Origin: an uncultured Alistipes sp.
Lineage (GTDB): Bacteria; Bacteroidota; Bacteroidia; Bacteroidales; Rikenellaceae
DNA length: 48,563 bases
Assembly (NCBI GenBank): GCA_910587675.1
Contig: CAJUMU010000014.1
Span: forward strand, 1-48,563
Direction of reading: 5' to 3'
Under the pieces are notes generated by a model that worked only from the letters and a program-made list of their open reading frames with translations, did not search any database and had not been told where the DNA came from. Numbering within the stretch: position 1 is the stretch's first letter; each line of letters opens with the position of its first letter. The translations under genes were made by a program, and so were the position numbers. Positions 19,169 through 27,154 of this stretch are shown here, one piece after another.

Positions 19169-19246
19169 CGGGCCGCAGCCTCTGCCCCGCGGAGGCCCGC
19201 TATTCGCATTCGCTCATTTAGCGGTCGCTCCGCAGGCTGCGGCTTT
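19169..19246 (+). repeat. GC-rich hairpin repeat, family 2 copy B, acting as terminator
   Basis: GCCGCAGCCT (19173-19182, imperfectly extended) pairs with AGGCTGCGGC (19234-19243), and inner GCGGAG/CTCCGC and CCGCTA/TAGCGG arms extend the fold over about 70 bases. Six T follow directly, as expected of an intrinsic terminator for the 5'-nucleotidase gene. Bases 19169-19200 match 311-342 except at two positions. This copy, with its T-run, shows the repeat can serve as a transcript end. Confidence 0.65.
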
Positions 19247-19347
19247 TTTCGGATTCATGCCGTTTCGCATACCTCGGTCCGCGAGTCGGCATGCCTGCCG
19301 TTTATTTCATAGATTCGTAATTTTTTGTGCGATACTTCACACGAGTG

Positions 19348-19379
19348 TTGTTCATCGAGCGGAAATTTTTCTAACTTTG
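19348..19379 (+). promoter_or_regulatory. Bacteroidota-type promoter before the AT-rich secreted-protein genes
   Basis: TTG (19348-19350), 21 bases, then TAACTTTG (19372-19379) fits the consensus well. It is about 315 bases before the first secreted-protein gene, so it would drive a long leader that includes a small reading frame at 19420-19614. The stretch from 19247 to 19347 shows nothing else. Confidence 0.55.
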
Positions 19380-19419
19380 TGACTGTTTCGGGTTGCATTC
19401 CCGAGGCAGACATATTTTG

Positions 19420-19614
19420 ATGAAAGTGTTTTCGCTTTTGTCCTTAACGGAAAATGTAGCAGTTTTCAAAGAATCAGGGACAACGAACAGCACTCATTTC
19501 TTGTGTAGACTATGGACAAGGTGCATCTGGATGCACTGCGTACTCCATATCTATCCGAGTGTGGGGTATCGCGTCGTTTGTTTGATTCAAGGTCCTGCTA
19601 CAACCTTCCGTTAG
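19420..19614 (+). other. Small open frame of doubtful coding status
   Basis: A 64-codon frame starts with ATG at 19420 (MKVFSLLSLTENVAVF...) about 40 bases after a good promoter. The product would be Cys- and aromatic-rich with a hydrophobic start, but composition looks non-coding and a second, overlapping 46-codon frame (19512-19652) exists. It could be a decayed small secreted peptide gene of the kind common in Bacteroidota, or simply leader. The remaining part of 19615-19694 shows no feature. Confidence 0.2.
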
Positions 19615-19694
19615 ATAAACGAAATTCAGCTCCACACTTTCTTTTGTTGTAAATTGCTGCGCGGGGAGTTGGCGCGGCAACAAAAAACGGAATC

Positions 19695-20288
19695 ATGAAG
19701 AAATTATTGGTTGTCGCGATGCTCGCCATGTGCTGCATTGCATGTCATTCTCAAGAGTGCCCCTACAAGTTCTTGGGAATCCCGATCGAAGGGACGATGG
19801 ATGAGTTTGCGAAAAAACTTGAGGAGAAAGGATTCAAGAAGAATTATTACTCTCCATCCAAAGAGGAACGTGATTTGGGCTTTTACAACTATTGTTTCAC
19901 CGGAAAATTTTTTGGAGAAGAATGTCAGATAATTTTGTCATCTTTTTCTAATAGTAATATTATTGCGTTTGTAGATGTAAGAATATATAACGAACATACA
20001 CTAATTACATATAAGGACCTTAGAACAGCCCTTGCAAAACGGTATTCCGATAAGAATAAATGGTATTTGGATACGAAAGGTGATATTGGCGATTTATCGG
20101 ATTATCAGATCAGACAAATGATTTCAGAAAATGCATATTTCTTATTTAGAGTTGTTGATTTAAAAGTAGATAGGCCATATATCAACTTGGCAATCGATTA
20201 TTTCAAAGCAGAAATTACGTATTTTAACTCGTCCCGAGTGGCAAAAATTGAAGGCGAAAAAGATGCAAAAAAAGCACTGGACCTTTAA
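19695..20288 (+). CDS. Putative secreted lipoprotein of unknown function, paralogue 1
   Basis: The 197-residue protein starts with a signal peptide, MKKLLVVAMLAMCCIAC, whose Cys17 could be a lipoprotein cysteine. Mature sequence opens with ECPYKFLGIPIEGTMDEFAKKLEEKGFKK, a block repeated almost exactly in the next gene (ECPYTFMGIPIEGTAEEFGQKL-EKGFEK). The rest is beta-rich with regularly spaced aromatics. The family is known to me only as hypothetical proteins of Bacteroidota. Base composition is AT-rich compared with both flanks, suggesting acquisition. The next gene starts 21 bases on. Confidence 0.65.
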   Translation: MKKLLVVAMLAMCCIACHSQECPYKFLGIPIEGTMDEFAKKLEEKGFKKNYYSPSKEERDLGFYNYCFTGKFFGEECQIILSSFSNSNIIAFVDVRIYNEHTLITYKDLRTALAKRYSDKNKWYLDTKGDIGDLSDYQIRQMISENAYFLFRVVDLKVDRPYINLAIDYFKAEITYFNSSRVAKIEGEKDAKKALDL

Positions 20289-20309
20289 ACCATTAAAAAG
20301 ATAAATCAA

Positions 20310-20849
20310 ATGAAGAAACTATTGATCATAGCAGCGCTTGCCATGTGCTGCTGCAAACAGCAGACTGCGGAATGCCCGTATACTTTCATGGGTATACCGA
20401 TCGAAGGTACAGCCGAAGAGTTTGGTCAAAAATTAATAGAAAAAGGATTTGAGAAAATTGATAATGACGATTTTGTCGGATTCTTTTTTGGATATTATTG
20501 TACTGTAACTATTTGGGTCGCTTATAACAGATCAGTAATAGGAGCCACAGCTGCCATTGAAGGAGCAGAAGAGTCTGCATTTGATGATATTAAGGAGGCT
20601 TTAATGGAAAAATATTCTGACACTGCAAAATGGCGTATTAAATATATTATTGGGGATGATTGTGCGGATGGTTTGATTCCTCGTGCTTTTAGTATTTACA
20701 GTACAAGTACAGACGAGGATGATGACAATTCTTATATTAGAATGGATTGGATACCAGGTCTAAGTCTAAGTCTTATTCATATCTCTTATTTCAATGTAGA
20801 TTATGATAACGAAGAGAACTTGGAAAAATTACGAATGCAAGATCTTTAG
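20310..20849 (+). CDS. Putative secreted lipoprotein of unknown function, paralogue 2
   Basis: This 179-residue protein is a diverged duplicate of the preceding one. The leader MKKLLIIAALAMCCCKQQ offers several cysteines for lipid attachment, and the first 35 mature residues align closely with the neighbour (GIPIEGT--EF--KL-EKGF-K). A second shared block follows around DIKEALMEKYSDTAKW (compare DLRTALAKRYSDKNKW). After that the two diverge, and this copy is markedly acidic (STDEDDDNSY). No enzymatic motif is seen. The spacing of 21 bases and equal orientation imply one transcript. Confidence 0.65.
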   Translation: MKKLLIIAALAMCCCKQQTAECPYTFMGIPIEGTAEEFGQKLIEKGFEKIDNDDFVGFFFGYYCTVTIWVAYNRSVIGATAAIEGAEESAFDDIKEALMEKYSDTAKWRIKYIIGDDCADGLIPRAFSIYSTSTDEDDDNSYIRMDWIPGLSLSLIHISYFNVDYDNEENLEKLRMQDL

Positions 20850-20915
20850 GTTGTCAGAACAGAAGGATTTTCCTGAAATATTACTCAATCATTTACTATA
20901 AACAATTTGAAAATT

Positions 20916-21761
20916 ATGAACTACAACTTCTTCGAACTGAAAGTAAATGACGATGCTACCGTAATGGAGTGTCATCGGCCAATTACCGGCAACCTTGTAA
21001 TGCGCAAAGTCGTTCCTGTAAACAATGATCTGAAAATTGAACCTAAGCCTTGCATCTATGTGATACGCCGCATAGATGGTGAAAACCGTTTCAGTTATTA
21101 TATAGGGCAGACGATAGACGGGTTGACCCGAATGAACAACCATAAGAACGATGACGGTATACCGTATGATTTCATATATTGCGTATTGAAGTCCGGACAA
21201 GACGATCTGTCGGCATACTTGCAGTGCATTGAAACCGAACTGATAAAACGTGCCGACAGAGTGAAACTCCTGAACCGCAATATGAAAGACGGAAGCAAGC
21301 ACTGTCTGCCTGAACATAAGCAACCGATAGTCAAGGAATATGCGGATGCGTTCATTGCCATGGCGAATATATTGGGCTATAAAGAGTTGTTCGACCAGCA
21401 ACAGAAAAGAGACAATAATGATTCTACTAATTGGGTGGCTGTAAAATTGTCGGGTAATAATGGAGCTAAGGCCACCGGAAGAAGATATTTCGACAATACA
21501 TTGATGGTATTGAAAGGTTCGAAATGTAATGACAGGACCGATACTCCGAAAAAATATCCAACTTACGAATCCGACTGTAAATTGTTGAGAAGTCTTATAG
21601 AGGCGGGATCGGTAAGTTCGGAACTCGTCTTCCTGGAAGATGTACTTTTCGACTCGCCGAGCCGTGCGGCACGAATTGTTTTGGAAAATTCGGCAAACGG
21701 ACTCGATTGCTGGAAAACCGACGAGGGACTGACGCTGAATCAGTATCTGAATCGGGAATAG
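20916..21761 (+). CDS. GIY-YIG nuclease-like protein with DUF4357 domain
   Basis: The 281-residue protein has a GIY-YIG-type N-terminus: CIYVIRRIDGENRFSYYIGQT (about residues 46-66), then a basic stretch DGLTRMNNHK and a conserved Glu in CIETELIKRA near 108. The C-terminus (SELVFLEDVLFDSPSRAARIVLENSANGLDCWKTDEGLTLNQYL) matches the DUF4357 pattern of SPS-AA--VL-RSANG. This pairing is found in stand-alone nucleases associated with mobile or defence regions. I start at the ATG 20916. It ends an AT-rich stretch and is closed by a 21-bp perfect hairpin. Confidence 0.75.
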   Translation: MNYNFFELKVNDDATVMECHRPITGNLVMRKVVPVNNDLKIEPKPCIYVIRRIDGENRFSYYIGQTIDGLTRMNNHKNDDGIPYDFIYCVLKSGQDDLSAYLQCIETELIKRADRVKLLNRNMKDGSKHCLPEHKQPIVKEYADAFIAMANILGYKELFDQQQKRDNNDSTNWVAVKLSGNNGAKATGRRYFDNTLMVLKGSKCNDRTDTPKKYPTYESDCKLLRSLIEAGSVSSELVFLEDVLFDSPSRAARIVLENSANGLDCWKTDEGLTLNQYLNRE

Positions 21762-21800
21762 ATGAATCGGGCATCACGGATGTTCGGGATATGCGCCTGT

Positions 21801-21847
21801 CGCTTATGGTGTCCCCTTTTGCTCGTCAAAAGGGGACACCATAAGCG
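21801..21847. terminator. Perfect 21-bp hairpin between convergent genes
   Basis: Bases 21801-21821 and 21827-21847 are perfect reverse complements with a 5-base loop (CTCGT). Beyond a 3-base bulge the stem continues with CGCC/GGCG. It sits between the GIY-YIG gene (plus) and rsmG (minus), whose stop is eight bases away, and should end both transcripts. Confidence 0.7.
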
Positions 21848-21854
21848 GGCGAAG

Positions 21855-22478
21855 CTATACGGCCGAGTAAACCACCTTCTTGGTTTCGAAGAAATCCTCG
21901 TCGAAAAACTCCGATATCGCGTATTCGCGCCACTTCATGCGCGTGGCGGCGAGTTCGGCCTCAAGGTCGCCGCCCTTGAGATAGAGTATGCCGTTGTCGA
22001 GCGTGCCGCGGCGGCCGCGTTCGATCTTGCCGCGAACCCATTTGACGAATGCGGGCATCTCGGTCACGGCGCGCGATACCGCGTAGTCGAACTTCTCGCC
22101 GATCTGCTCGACGCGTACGTTGCGGGCGTCGACGTTGTCTATCCCCGCCCCCTCGCACACTCCTCGCACTACGGTTATCTTCTTGCCGATGGAATCGGCC
22201 GCCGTGAAATGCGCCTCGGGGAACATTATGGCCAGCGGCACGCTCGGGAATCCGCCGCCGCACCCCACGTCGAGAATGCGCGCCCCCGCCTCGAAGCGGC
22301 ACACCTTGGCTATGGCCAGCGAGTGGAGCACGTGGCGCAGGTAGAGCTGGTCGAAATCCTTGCGCGAGACGACGTTGATCTTCGCGTTCCAGTCGGCGTA
22401 AAGGCCGTAAAGCGATTCGTATTGCGCGCGCTGCCGTTCGGTCAGGTCGGGAAAATATTTCGTTATAACGGAGATCAT
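21855..22478 (-). CDS. rsmG: 16S rRNA (guanine-527-N7)-methyltransferase
   Basis: RsmG methylates G527 of 16S rRNA in the ribosome decoding region; loss gives low-level streptomycin resistance in other bacteria. The 207 residues are of family length, with the N-terminal helix pair (WNAKINVVSRKDFDQLYLRHVLHSL), the SAM-binding ILDVGCGGGFPSVPLAI near residue 70 and the late SRAV block. It lies 11 bases after rlmN, which also modifies the ribosome, so the two form a small rRNA-modification operon. Confidence 0.95.
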   Translation of the reverse strand: MISVITKYFPDLTERQRAQYESLYGLYADWNAKINVVSRKDFDQLYLRHVLHSLAIAKVCRFEAGARILDVGCGGGFPSVPLAIMFPEAHFTAADSIGKKITVVRGVCEGAGIDNVDARNVRVEQIGEKFDYAVSRAVTEMPAFVKWVRGKIERGRRGTLDNGILYLKGGDLEAELAATRMKWREYAISEFFDEDFFETKKVVYSAV

Positions 22479-22489
22479 ATTCGGAGTGT

Positions 22490-23536
22490 TTATAAGGCCG
22501 TGTCGGCGCGTCGTTTTTCGACTGTCGAGAGCAAGCCGCAGGCGGCCTGAATGTCCTCGCCGCGCGAGGCGCGTATGGTGGTCTGTATGCCTCGCGCCGT
22601 GAGCGTGTCGCGGAAGGCCCGCATCCTATCCTCCGAGGGCGAGAAGTAGGGCGAGTCGGGGATCTTGTGGAACCGTATGAGGTTGATGCGGCACTTTATC
22701 CCGTCCAGCAGGCGGCACAGCTCCTTTATGTGGGCGGGGGAGTCGTTCAGCCCCTCCATCAGTATGTATTCGAACGACACGCGGCGCTGGCCCGTGAAGT
22801 CGTGACGGCGCAGTACGTCGGCCACTTCGCGTATGGGGTAGGCGTTCTCTATGGGCATTATCTCGGCCCGCTGGTCGTGGAACGGATTGTGGAGGCTCAC
22901 GGCTATGTGCACCTTCGTCTCGTCGAGCAGCCGCGGCAAGTCGCGCGCCACACCTGCCGTCGACACCGTTATGCGCGTGGGCGACCACGCCATGCCCCAC
23001 GGGGCGGTGACGGTCTCGATCGCCGCCAGCAGGTTGTCGGTGTTGTCCAGCGGCTCGCCCATGCCCATGAACACGAGATTGGTGAGGCTCGCGCTTTCGG
23101 GCACCGAGAGTATTTGGTTGACGATCTCGGAGGCCGAGAGCGAGTGCTGCAACCCCTGCCGTCCCGTGGCGCAGAATCGGCACCCCATGCGGCATCCCGC
23201 CTGCGACGAGACGCACAGCGTGGCGCGTTCGCCGTCGGGAATGAACGCCGACTCGATGAAGGCTCCCCGCGAGGTGCGGAACAGATATTTTTTGGTGCCG
23301 TCGGCCGACACGGTTTCGCGCAGAGGCGCTTCGGCGCCGACGGTGTATTTTTCGGCGAGCCGCGCCCGCGCCGCCAGCGCGAGGTCGGTCATTTGCCCGA
23401 AGTCGGTCGCGCGACGCACATAGAGGTGGCGGGCGATCTGCTTGGCGGCGAAGCGCGGCAGACCCTCGGCGGCGCATATCTCCTGCAATTGCGTCGGATT
23501 CTTTCCGTAAAGCGGTTCGATGGCGGTTTCCTGCAT
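22490..23536 (-). CDS. rlmN: Dual-specificity RNA methyltransferase RlmN
   Basis: RlmN is a radical-SAM enzyme that makes 2-methyladenosine at A2503 of 23S rRNA and A37 of some tRNAs. The iron-sulfur motif is CRMGCRFC with Cys115, Cys119 and Cys122. MGMGEPLDN (near residue 157), STAGVARDLPRL and the SLHNP segment follow the family. The catalytic cysteine near the end is in DIQAACGLLS. The 348-residue length is normal. A strong promoter lies just upstream and rsmG follows 11 bases downstream. Confidence 0.96.
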   Translation of the reverse strand: MQETAIEPLYGKNPTQLQEICAAEGLPRFAAKQIARHLYVRRATDFGQMTDLALAARARLAEKYTVGAEAPLRETVSADGTKKYLFRTSRGAFIESAFIPDGERATLCVSSQAGCRMGCRFCATGRQGLQHSLSASEIVNQILSVPESASLTNLVFMGMGEPLDNTDNLLAAIETVTAPWGMAWSPTRITVSTAGVARDLPRLLDETKVHIAVSLHNPFHDQRAEIMPIENAYPIREVADVLRRHDFTGQRRVSFEYILMEGLNDSPAHIKELCRLLDGIKCRINLIRFHKIPDSPYFSPSEDRMRAFRDTLTARGIQTTIRASRGEDIQAACGLLSTVEKRRADTAL

Positions 23537-23558
23537 TCTTGAAAATTTACTTCGACAA

Positions 23559-23590
23559 CAAAAGTACGAAAAAATCTGCCTATCCGCAAA
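23559..23590 (-). promoter_or_regulatory. Bacteroidota-type promoter of rlmN-rsmG
   Basis: On the minus strand TTTG (23590-23587), exactly 20 bases, then TACTTTTG (23566-23559): a full consensus match, 23 bases before the rlmN ATG. Confidence 0.75.
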
Positions 23591-23717
23591 AACGCCGCGC
23601 TGCCGTCGGGATTGCGCCGTCGCTCCGAAGCGTATCCCCGCGACGTCGAAACCGCCGTAAATCCGAAAAAATTGCAGATTTTTATCATCGTCGCGTTCTT
23701 TTTCGGATTTTTATGAT

Positions 23718-23725
23718 TATATTTG
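23718..23725 (+). promoter_or_regulatory. Possible -7 box before tonB
   Basis: TATATTTG matches the -7 consensus 145 bases upstream of the TonB gene, but no TTTG is seen 19-21 bases before it. Otherwise 23591-23869 shows no gene or hairpin I can support, apart from an A/T-rich tract directly before the ATG. Confidence 0.35.
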
Positions 23726-23869
23726 CCAAAAGAACTGCGGCTATATCCGCGTTCGGGCGCGTCCGAGAGGCTGTCGAGCGTGGTGCGGAAGCCGTACCGT
23801 TCGCGTCGCCGCGGCGCGCGGACCGACCAAAAACATGTGAACATATTAAATTTAGAATAAACGAACTTT

Positions 23870-24556
23870 ATGGAAATCAAAAAATCACCTAAGGCAGATC
23901 TTCAGAACAAAAAGGGTCTGTTCCTTGAGATTGGCTTGATCGTGGCCCTGCTGGCCGTGATCGCAGCTTTCCTTTACACTCCCAAGGAGTACCGTATCGA
24001 GAAGGTCGATAACAATTACGGTCCCGTCGAGGAGGAGATCACCGAGATTACCCGTAACGAGCAGAAGCCGCCCGAGCAGCCCCAGAAAGTGGAGGTCAAG
24101 GTATTCAACGATATTCTCGATATCGTGACCAACGACGCGAAGATCACCACCGACATCTCGTTCGAGGATTTCGCCGACGATCTGGAGATCACCACTCAGG
24201 TAGTGGAGGTCGAGGAGGAGGAGATCGAGGACGACCAGCCTTTCATCAAGGTGGAGAAGATGCCCTCGTTCCAAGGCGGCGACCTGAACAAGTTCCGCAA
24301 CTGGGTGCAGGAGCGCGTGCGTTACCCGCAGATCGCTCAGGAGAACGGCGTGTCAGGTAAGGTCGTTCTGTCGTTCGTGGTCGAGAAGGACGGAACGCTC
24401 ACCAACATCGAGGTGTTGCAGTCGCCCGACCGTTCGCTGGCCGACGAGGCGGTGCGAGTGCTGAAGACCTCGCCCAAGTGGGAGCCCGGACAGCAGCGCA
24501 ACCAGCCGGTGCGCGTGAAGTATACGTTGCCCGTGGATTTCCGTATCCAGAATTAA
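23870..24556 (+). CDS. TonB-family energy transducer
   Basis: The 228-residue protein has one N-terminal membrane helix (about residues 18-38), a periplasmic acidic/proline spacer (EEEITEITRNEQKPPEQPQ...) and a C-terminal TonB domain (about 150-228: RYPQIAQENGVSGKVVLSFVVEKDGTLTNIEVLQSPDRSLADEAVRVL...P-W-PG). Such proteins pass proton-motive force from an ExbBD complex to outer-membrane receptors. The spacer is unusually acidic, not Pro/Lys-rich. No exbB or exbD lies beside it. A perfect terminator follows 14 bases after the stop, so it is monocistronic. Confidence 0.9.
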   Translation: MEIKKSPKADLQNKKGLFLEIGLIVALLAVIAAFLYTPKEYRIEKVDNNYGPVEEEITEITRNEQKPPEQPQKVEVKVFNDILDIVTNDAKITTDISFEDFADDLEITTQVVEVEEEEIEDDQPFIKVEKMPSFQGGDLNKFRNWVQERVRYPQIAQENGVSGKVVLSFVVEKDGTLTNIEVLQSPDRSLADEAVRVLKTSPKWEPGQQRNQPVRVKYTLPVDFRIQN

Positions 24557-24569
24557 TTTAATGAATATA

Positions 24570-24608
24570 AAGTATCCCGCGCGTACAGTTTTTGCGGGAT
24601 ACTTTTTT
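24570..24608 (+). terminator. Intrinsic terminator of the TonB gene
   Basis: AAGTATCCCGC (24570-24580) pairs perfectly with GCGGGATACTT (24594-24604) and the T-run continues to 24608. Confidence 0.9.
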
Positions 24609-24689
24609 GTATATGCACATGTGGAGTTCGCTGCCGCGGCCAGTTTCGCGGAGGAGCGAATTTCGCACGGATGACAGTAACCCTTGCGG

Positions 24690-25910
24690 ATGGTAAACAG
24701 CAATAACGACATATCGTCTTCGGCCGATGCCTCACGCGACGAACGCGTGCGCGGAGTGGTAGTGGCCGTCATACGCGACGGACAGAGCGTCGAGCAAACC
24801 GAAGAGTTTCTCGGCGAATTGGAGTTTTTGGCCGAGACGGCCGATATCGTCTCGGTGCGTCGTTTCACGCAGCGTCTGCCGCAGCCCTCGTCGCGCATAT
24901 ACGTCGGCCCGGGCAAGTTGGAGGAGATAGCGGCCTATTGCGCCGAGAACGAGATCGACGTGGTGATATTCGACGACGAGTTGTCGCCGTCGCAAACGCG
25001 CAACATCGAGAAGGCGATGCCGTGCCGAATATTGGACCGTACGCGTCTGATCCTCGACATATTCATGTCGCGCGCGCGTACCGCTTATGCCAAGACGCAG
25101 GTGCAATTGGCTCAGTACGAGTATATGTTACCGCGTTTGGCCGGTATGTGGACCCACCTCGAGCGTCAGCGCGGAGGTACCGGAACACGCGGCGGCGCGG
25201 GCGAGCGTGAGATCGAGACCGACCGCCGTATCGTTCGCAACCGCATATCGAAACTCAAGGAGGAACTTACGAAGATCGACCGTCAGATGGCCGTGCAGCG
25301 CTCGAACCGCGGTTCGATGGTGCGCGTGGCGTTGGTGGGGTATACCAATGTCGGCAAATCGACGTTGATGAATCTCGTATCCAAGAGCGAGGTGTTCGCC
25401 GAAAACAAGCTCTTCGCCACTCTCGATACCACGGTGCGCAAGGTGGTCTTCGACAACCTGCCGTTCCTGCTCTCCGATACTGTCGGGTTCATCCGCAAAT
25501 TGCCCACCGAGTTGATCGAGTCGTTCAAATCGACGCTCGACGAGGTGCGCGAAGCCGATCTGCTGGTTCACGTGGTCGATATCTCGCATCCCAATTTCGA
25601 GGAGCAGATCGCGGTGGTGAAGCAGACGTTGCAGGACATCGGCGCGGGCGAGAAACCCGTATATCTGGTGTTCAACAAGATCGACGCCTATACGTATGTT
25701 AAAAAAGACGAGGACGATCTCACTCCCGCCACGCGACGCAACATGTCGCTCGATGATCTGCGCCGCAGTTGGATCGCCAAGGCCAACACGCCTTGCATAT
25801 TCATTTCGGCGGCGGAGAGGACGAATATCGACAAATTGCGCTCGGATCTTTACGGCATGGTTCGCGAGATACATGCGGGCCGCTATCCGTTCAACAACTT
25901 TTTGTATTAG
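24690..25910 (+). CDS. hflX: GTPase HflX
   Basis: HflX is a ribosome-associated GTPase that splits stalled or heat-damaged 70S ribosomes. The 406-residue protein has the N-terminal domain with VGPGKLEEI and RILDRTRLILDIF-RAR-AYAKTQVQLAQ, a coiled helix pair with the Gly-rich RGGTGTRGGAGEREIETDRR, then the GTPase domain: GYTNVGKST (G1), LDTT (G2), SDTVGFI (G3) and NKID (G4). I use the ATG at 24690; a TTG six bases earlier is also in frame. No hfq lies nearby. upp follows 78 bases downstream. Confidence 0.95.
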   Translation: MVNSNNDISSSADASRDERVRGVVVAVIRDGQSVEQTEEFLGELEFLAETADIVSVRRFTQRLPQPSSRIYVGPGKLEEIAAYCAENEIDVVIFDDELSPSQTRNIEKAMPCRILDRTRLILDIFMSRARTAYAKTQVQLAQYEYMLPRLAGMWTHLERQRGGTGTRGGAGEREIETDRRIVRNRISKLKEELTKIDRQMAVQRSNRGSMVRVALVGYTNVGKSTLMNLVSKSEVFAENKLFATLDTTVRKVVFDNLPFLLSDTVGFIRKLPTELIESFKSTLDEVREADLLVHVVDISHPNFEEQIAVVKQTLQDIGAGEKPVYLVFNKIDAYTYVKKDEDDLTPATRRNMSLDDLRRSWIAKANTPCIFISAAERTNIDKLRSDLYGMVREIHAGRYPFNNFLY

Positions 25911-25988
25911 GGACGCGGGCGAAACGACCCTCCTCGGGCAGGGGCGGGCGGACAAGACGGAATACATTGGCCTAAATGAAATAAACCT

Positions 25989-26645
25989 ATGATTCATATT
26001 CTTAACAAGGAGAATACGATTCTCAACAAATTTATCGCGCAGATCCGCGACAAACATGTGCAGAAGGATTCGATGCGTTTTCGCCGCAACATCGAGCGAA
26101 TCGGCGAGGTGATGAGTTACGAGATCTCGAAAACGCTCGACTACAAAACCCGCATCATCGAGACGCCGCTGGGTGAGGCTTCGGTGGAGATGATAAGCGA
26201 CGAGATCGTCGTGGCGACTATTCTCCGCGCGGGATTGCCTCTGCATCAGGGTTTTCTGAATTACTTCGACGACGCGCGCAATGCTTTCGTGTCGGCTTAT
26301 CGCAAGAGTGGCAAGGACGGTAAGTTCACTGTCAAGGTGGAGTATATTTCGTGTTGCGATTTGGAGGGCAAGACCTTGTTGCTGGTCGACCCCATGCTGG
26401 CCACGGGCACCTCGCTCGTGCTGGCTTACGAGGCTTTGTGCGAGAAAGGCGGGCAGCCTGCGCACACCCATATAGCGTCGGTCATAGCGAGCGAGCAGGG
26501 AGTGGATTACGCCGTGAAACATCTGCCGTCGAAGAGCACCACGCTGTGGGTCGGCGCCGTGGATGCCGAATTGACCTCACGGGCATACATCGTCCCGGGC
26601 ATAGGCGACGCCGGCGATTTGGCGTTCGGCGAGAAGCTGGGATAG
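25989..26645 (+). CDS. upp: Uracil phosphoribosyltransferase
   Basis: Upp converts uracil and PRPP to UMP in pyrimidine salvage. The PRPP loop is LLLVDPMLATGTS (about residues 131-143) and the uracil-binding C-terminal motif is YIVPGIGDAGDLAFG. The 218 residues are slightly longer than usual, and AYRKSGKDGKFTVKVEYIS-CDLEGK replaces the common central segment, as is typical of the Bacteroidota branch. A terminator follows 33 bases after the stop. Confidence 0.94.
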   Translation: MIHILNKENTILNKFIAQIRDKHVQKDSMRFRRNIERIGEVMSYEISKTLDYKTRIIETPLGEASVEMISDEIVVATILRAGLPLHQGFLNYFDDARNAFVSAYRKSGKDGKFTVKVEYISCCDLEGKTLLLVDPMLATGTSLVLAYEALCEKGGQPAHTHIASVIASEQGVDYAVKHLPSKSTTLWVGAVDAELTSRAYIVPGIGDAGDLAFGEKLG

Positions 26646-26677
26646 TCGTCTTTTGCTTTACGATTCGAGTTTTATGG

Positions 26678-26705
26678 GCCGTTTCCGAAAAGGGAACGGC
26701 TTTTT
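26678..26705 (+). terminator. Intrinsic terminator of upp
   Basis: GCCGTTTCC (26678-26686) pairs with GGGAACGGC (26692-26700) with one G-T pair and a GAAAA loop, followed by five T. Confidence 0.85.
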
Positions 26706-27100
26706 GCATTCCGTTGCCGCCGTCGAGTCGCGGATTTATGGCAACTCCATTTCCGTTCGATCTTTCAGAAACGGCAAAGCGATTGGTGTATATTGTGCCA
26801 AAATGAGTGTGCCGAGCCAACCCTTGTCTGACGGCTCGATGACATGACGTGCATATTTTCGGGCAGCGGTTTGCGGGAAATGCAAACGAGTGTATGACGA
26901 ATTGCGGGGCTTTCGCGAGCGAGGATGCGATCCGTGCGATTCTTCGAATTGCAGTCTAAAAACTTATCTTGTTCGACTGCGAGGATCCCGTACAAGCATA
27001 AGTCGCAGATGATGTCGCAGGCTGCGGTCCGCAGTCGTAACGTCCGTATGGATTTATTTTATACCTCCCTCTCGTCCGAAACGATGGCCTGCGTGTATAC
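26706..27100. other. Intergenic stretch without supported gene
   Basis: Almost 400 bases lie between the upp terminator and the porin terminator. Short open frames occur on both strands, but none has a credible start, composition or family. A fragment GTCGCAGGCTGCGGTCCGCAG near 27014 resembles the right arm of the family 2 hairpin repeats, suggesting a decayed copy. No RNA gene is recognised. Confidence 0.4.
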
Positions 27101-27134
27101 AAAAAAGAGGCTCATCCCCGAAGGATGAGCCTCT
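27101..27134 (-). terminator. Intrinsic terminator of the OmpA-family gene
   Basis: On the minus strand AGAGGCTCATCC (27134-27123) and GGATGAGCCTCT (27117-27106) form a perfect 12-bp stem, followed by TTTTT. Confidence 0.93.
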
Positions 27135-27154
27135 CGTTTATCGTTATCTCAAAA

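Noticed and set aside
23539..23892. A 117-codon plus-strand frame between rlmN and the TonB gene
   Set aside because: It covers the rlmN promoter and overlaps the TonB start; the product is basic and has no family features.
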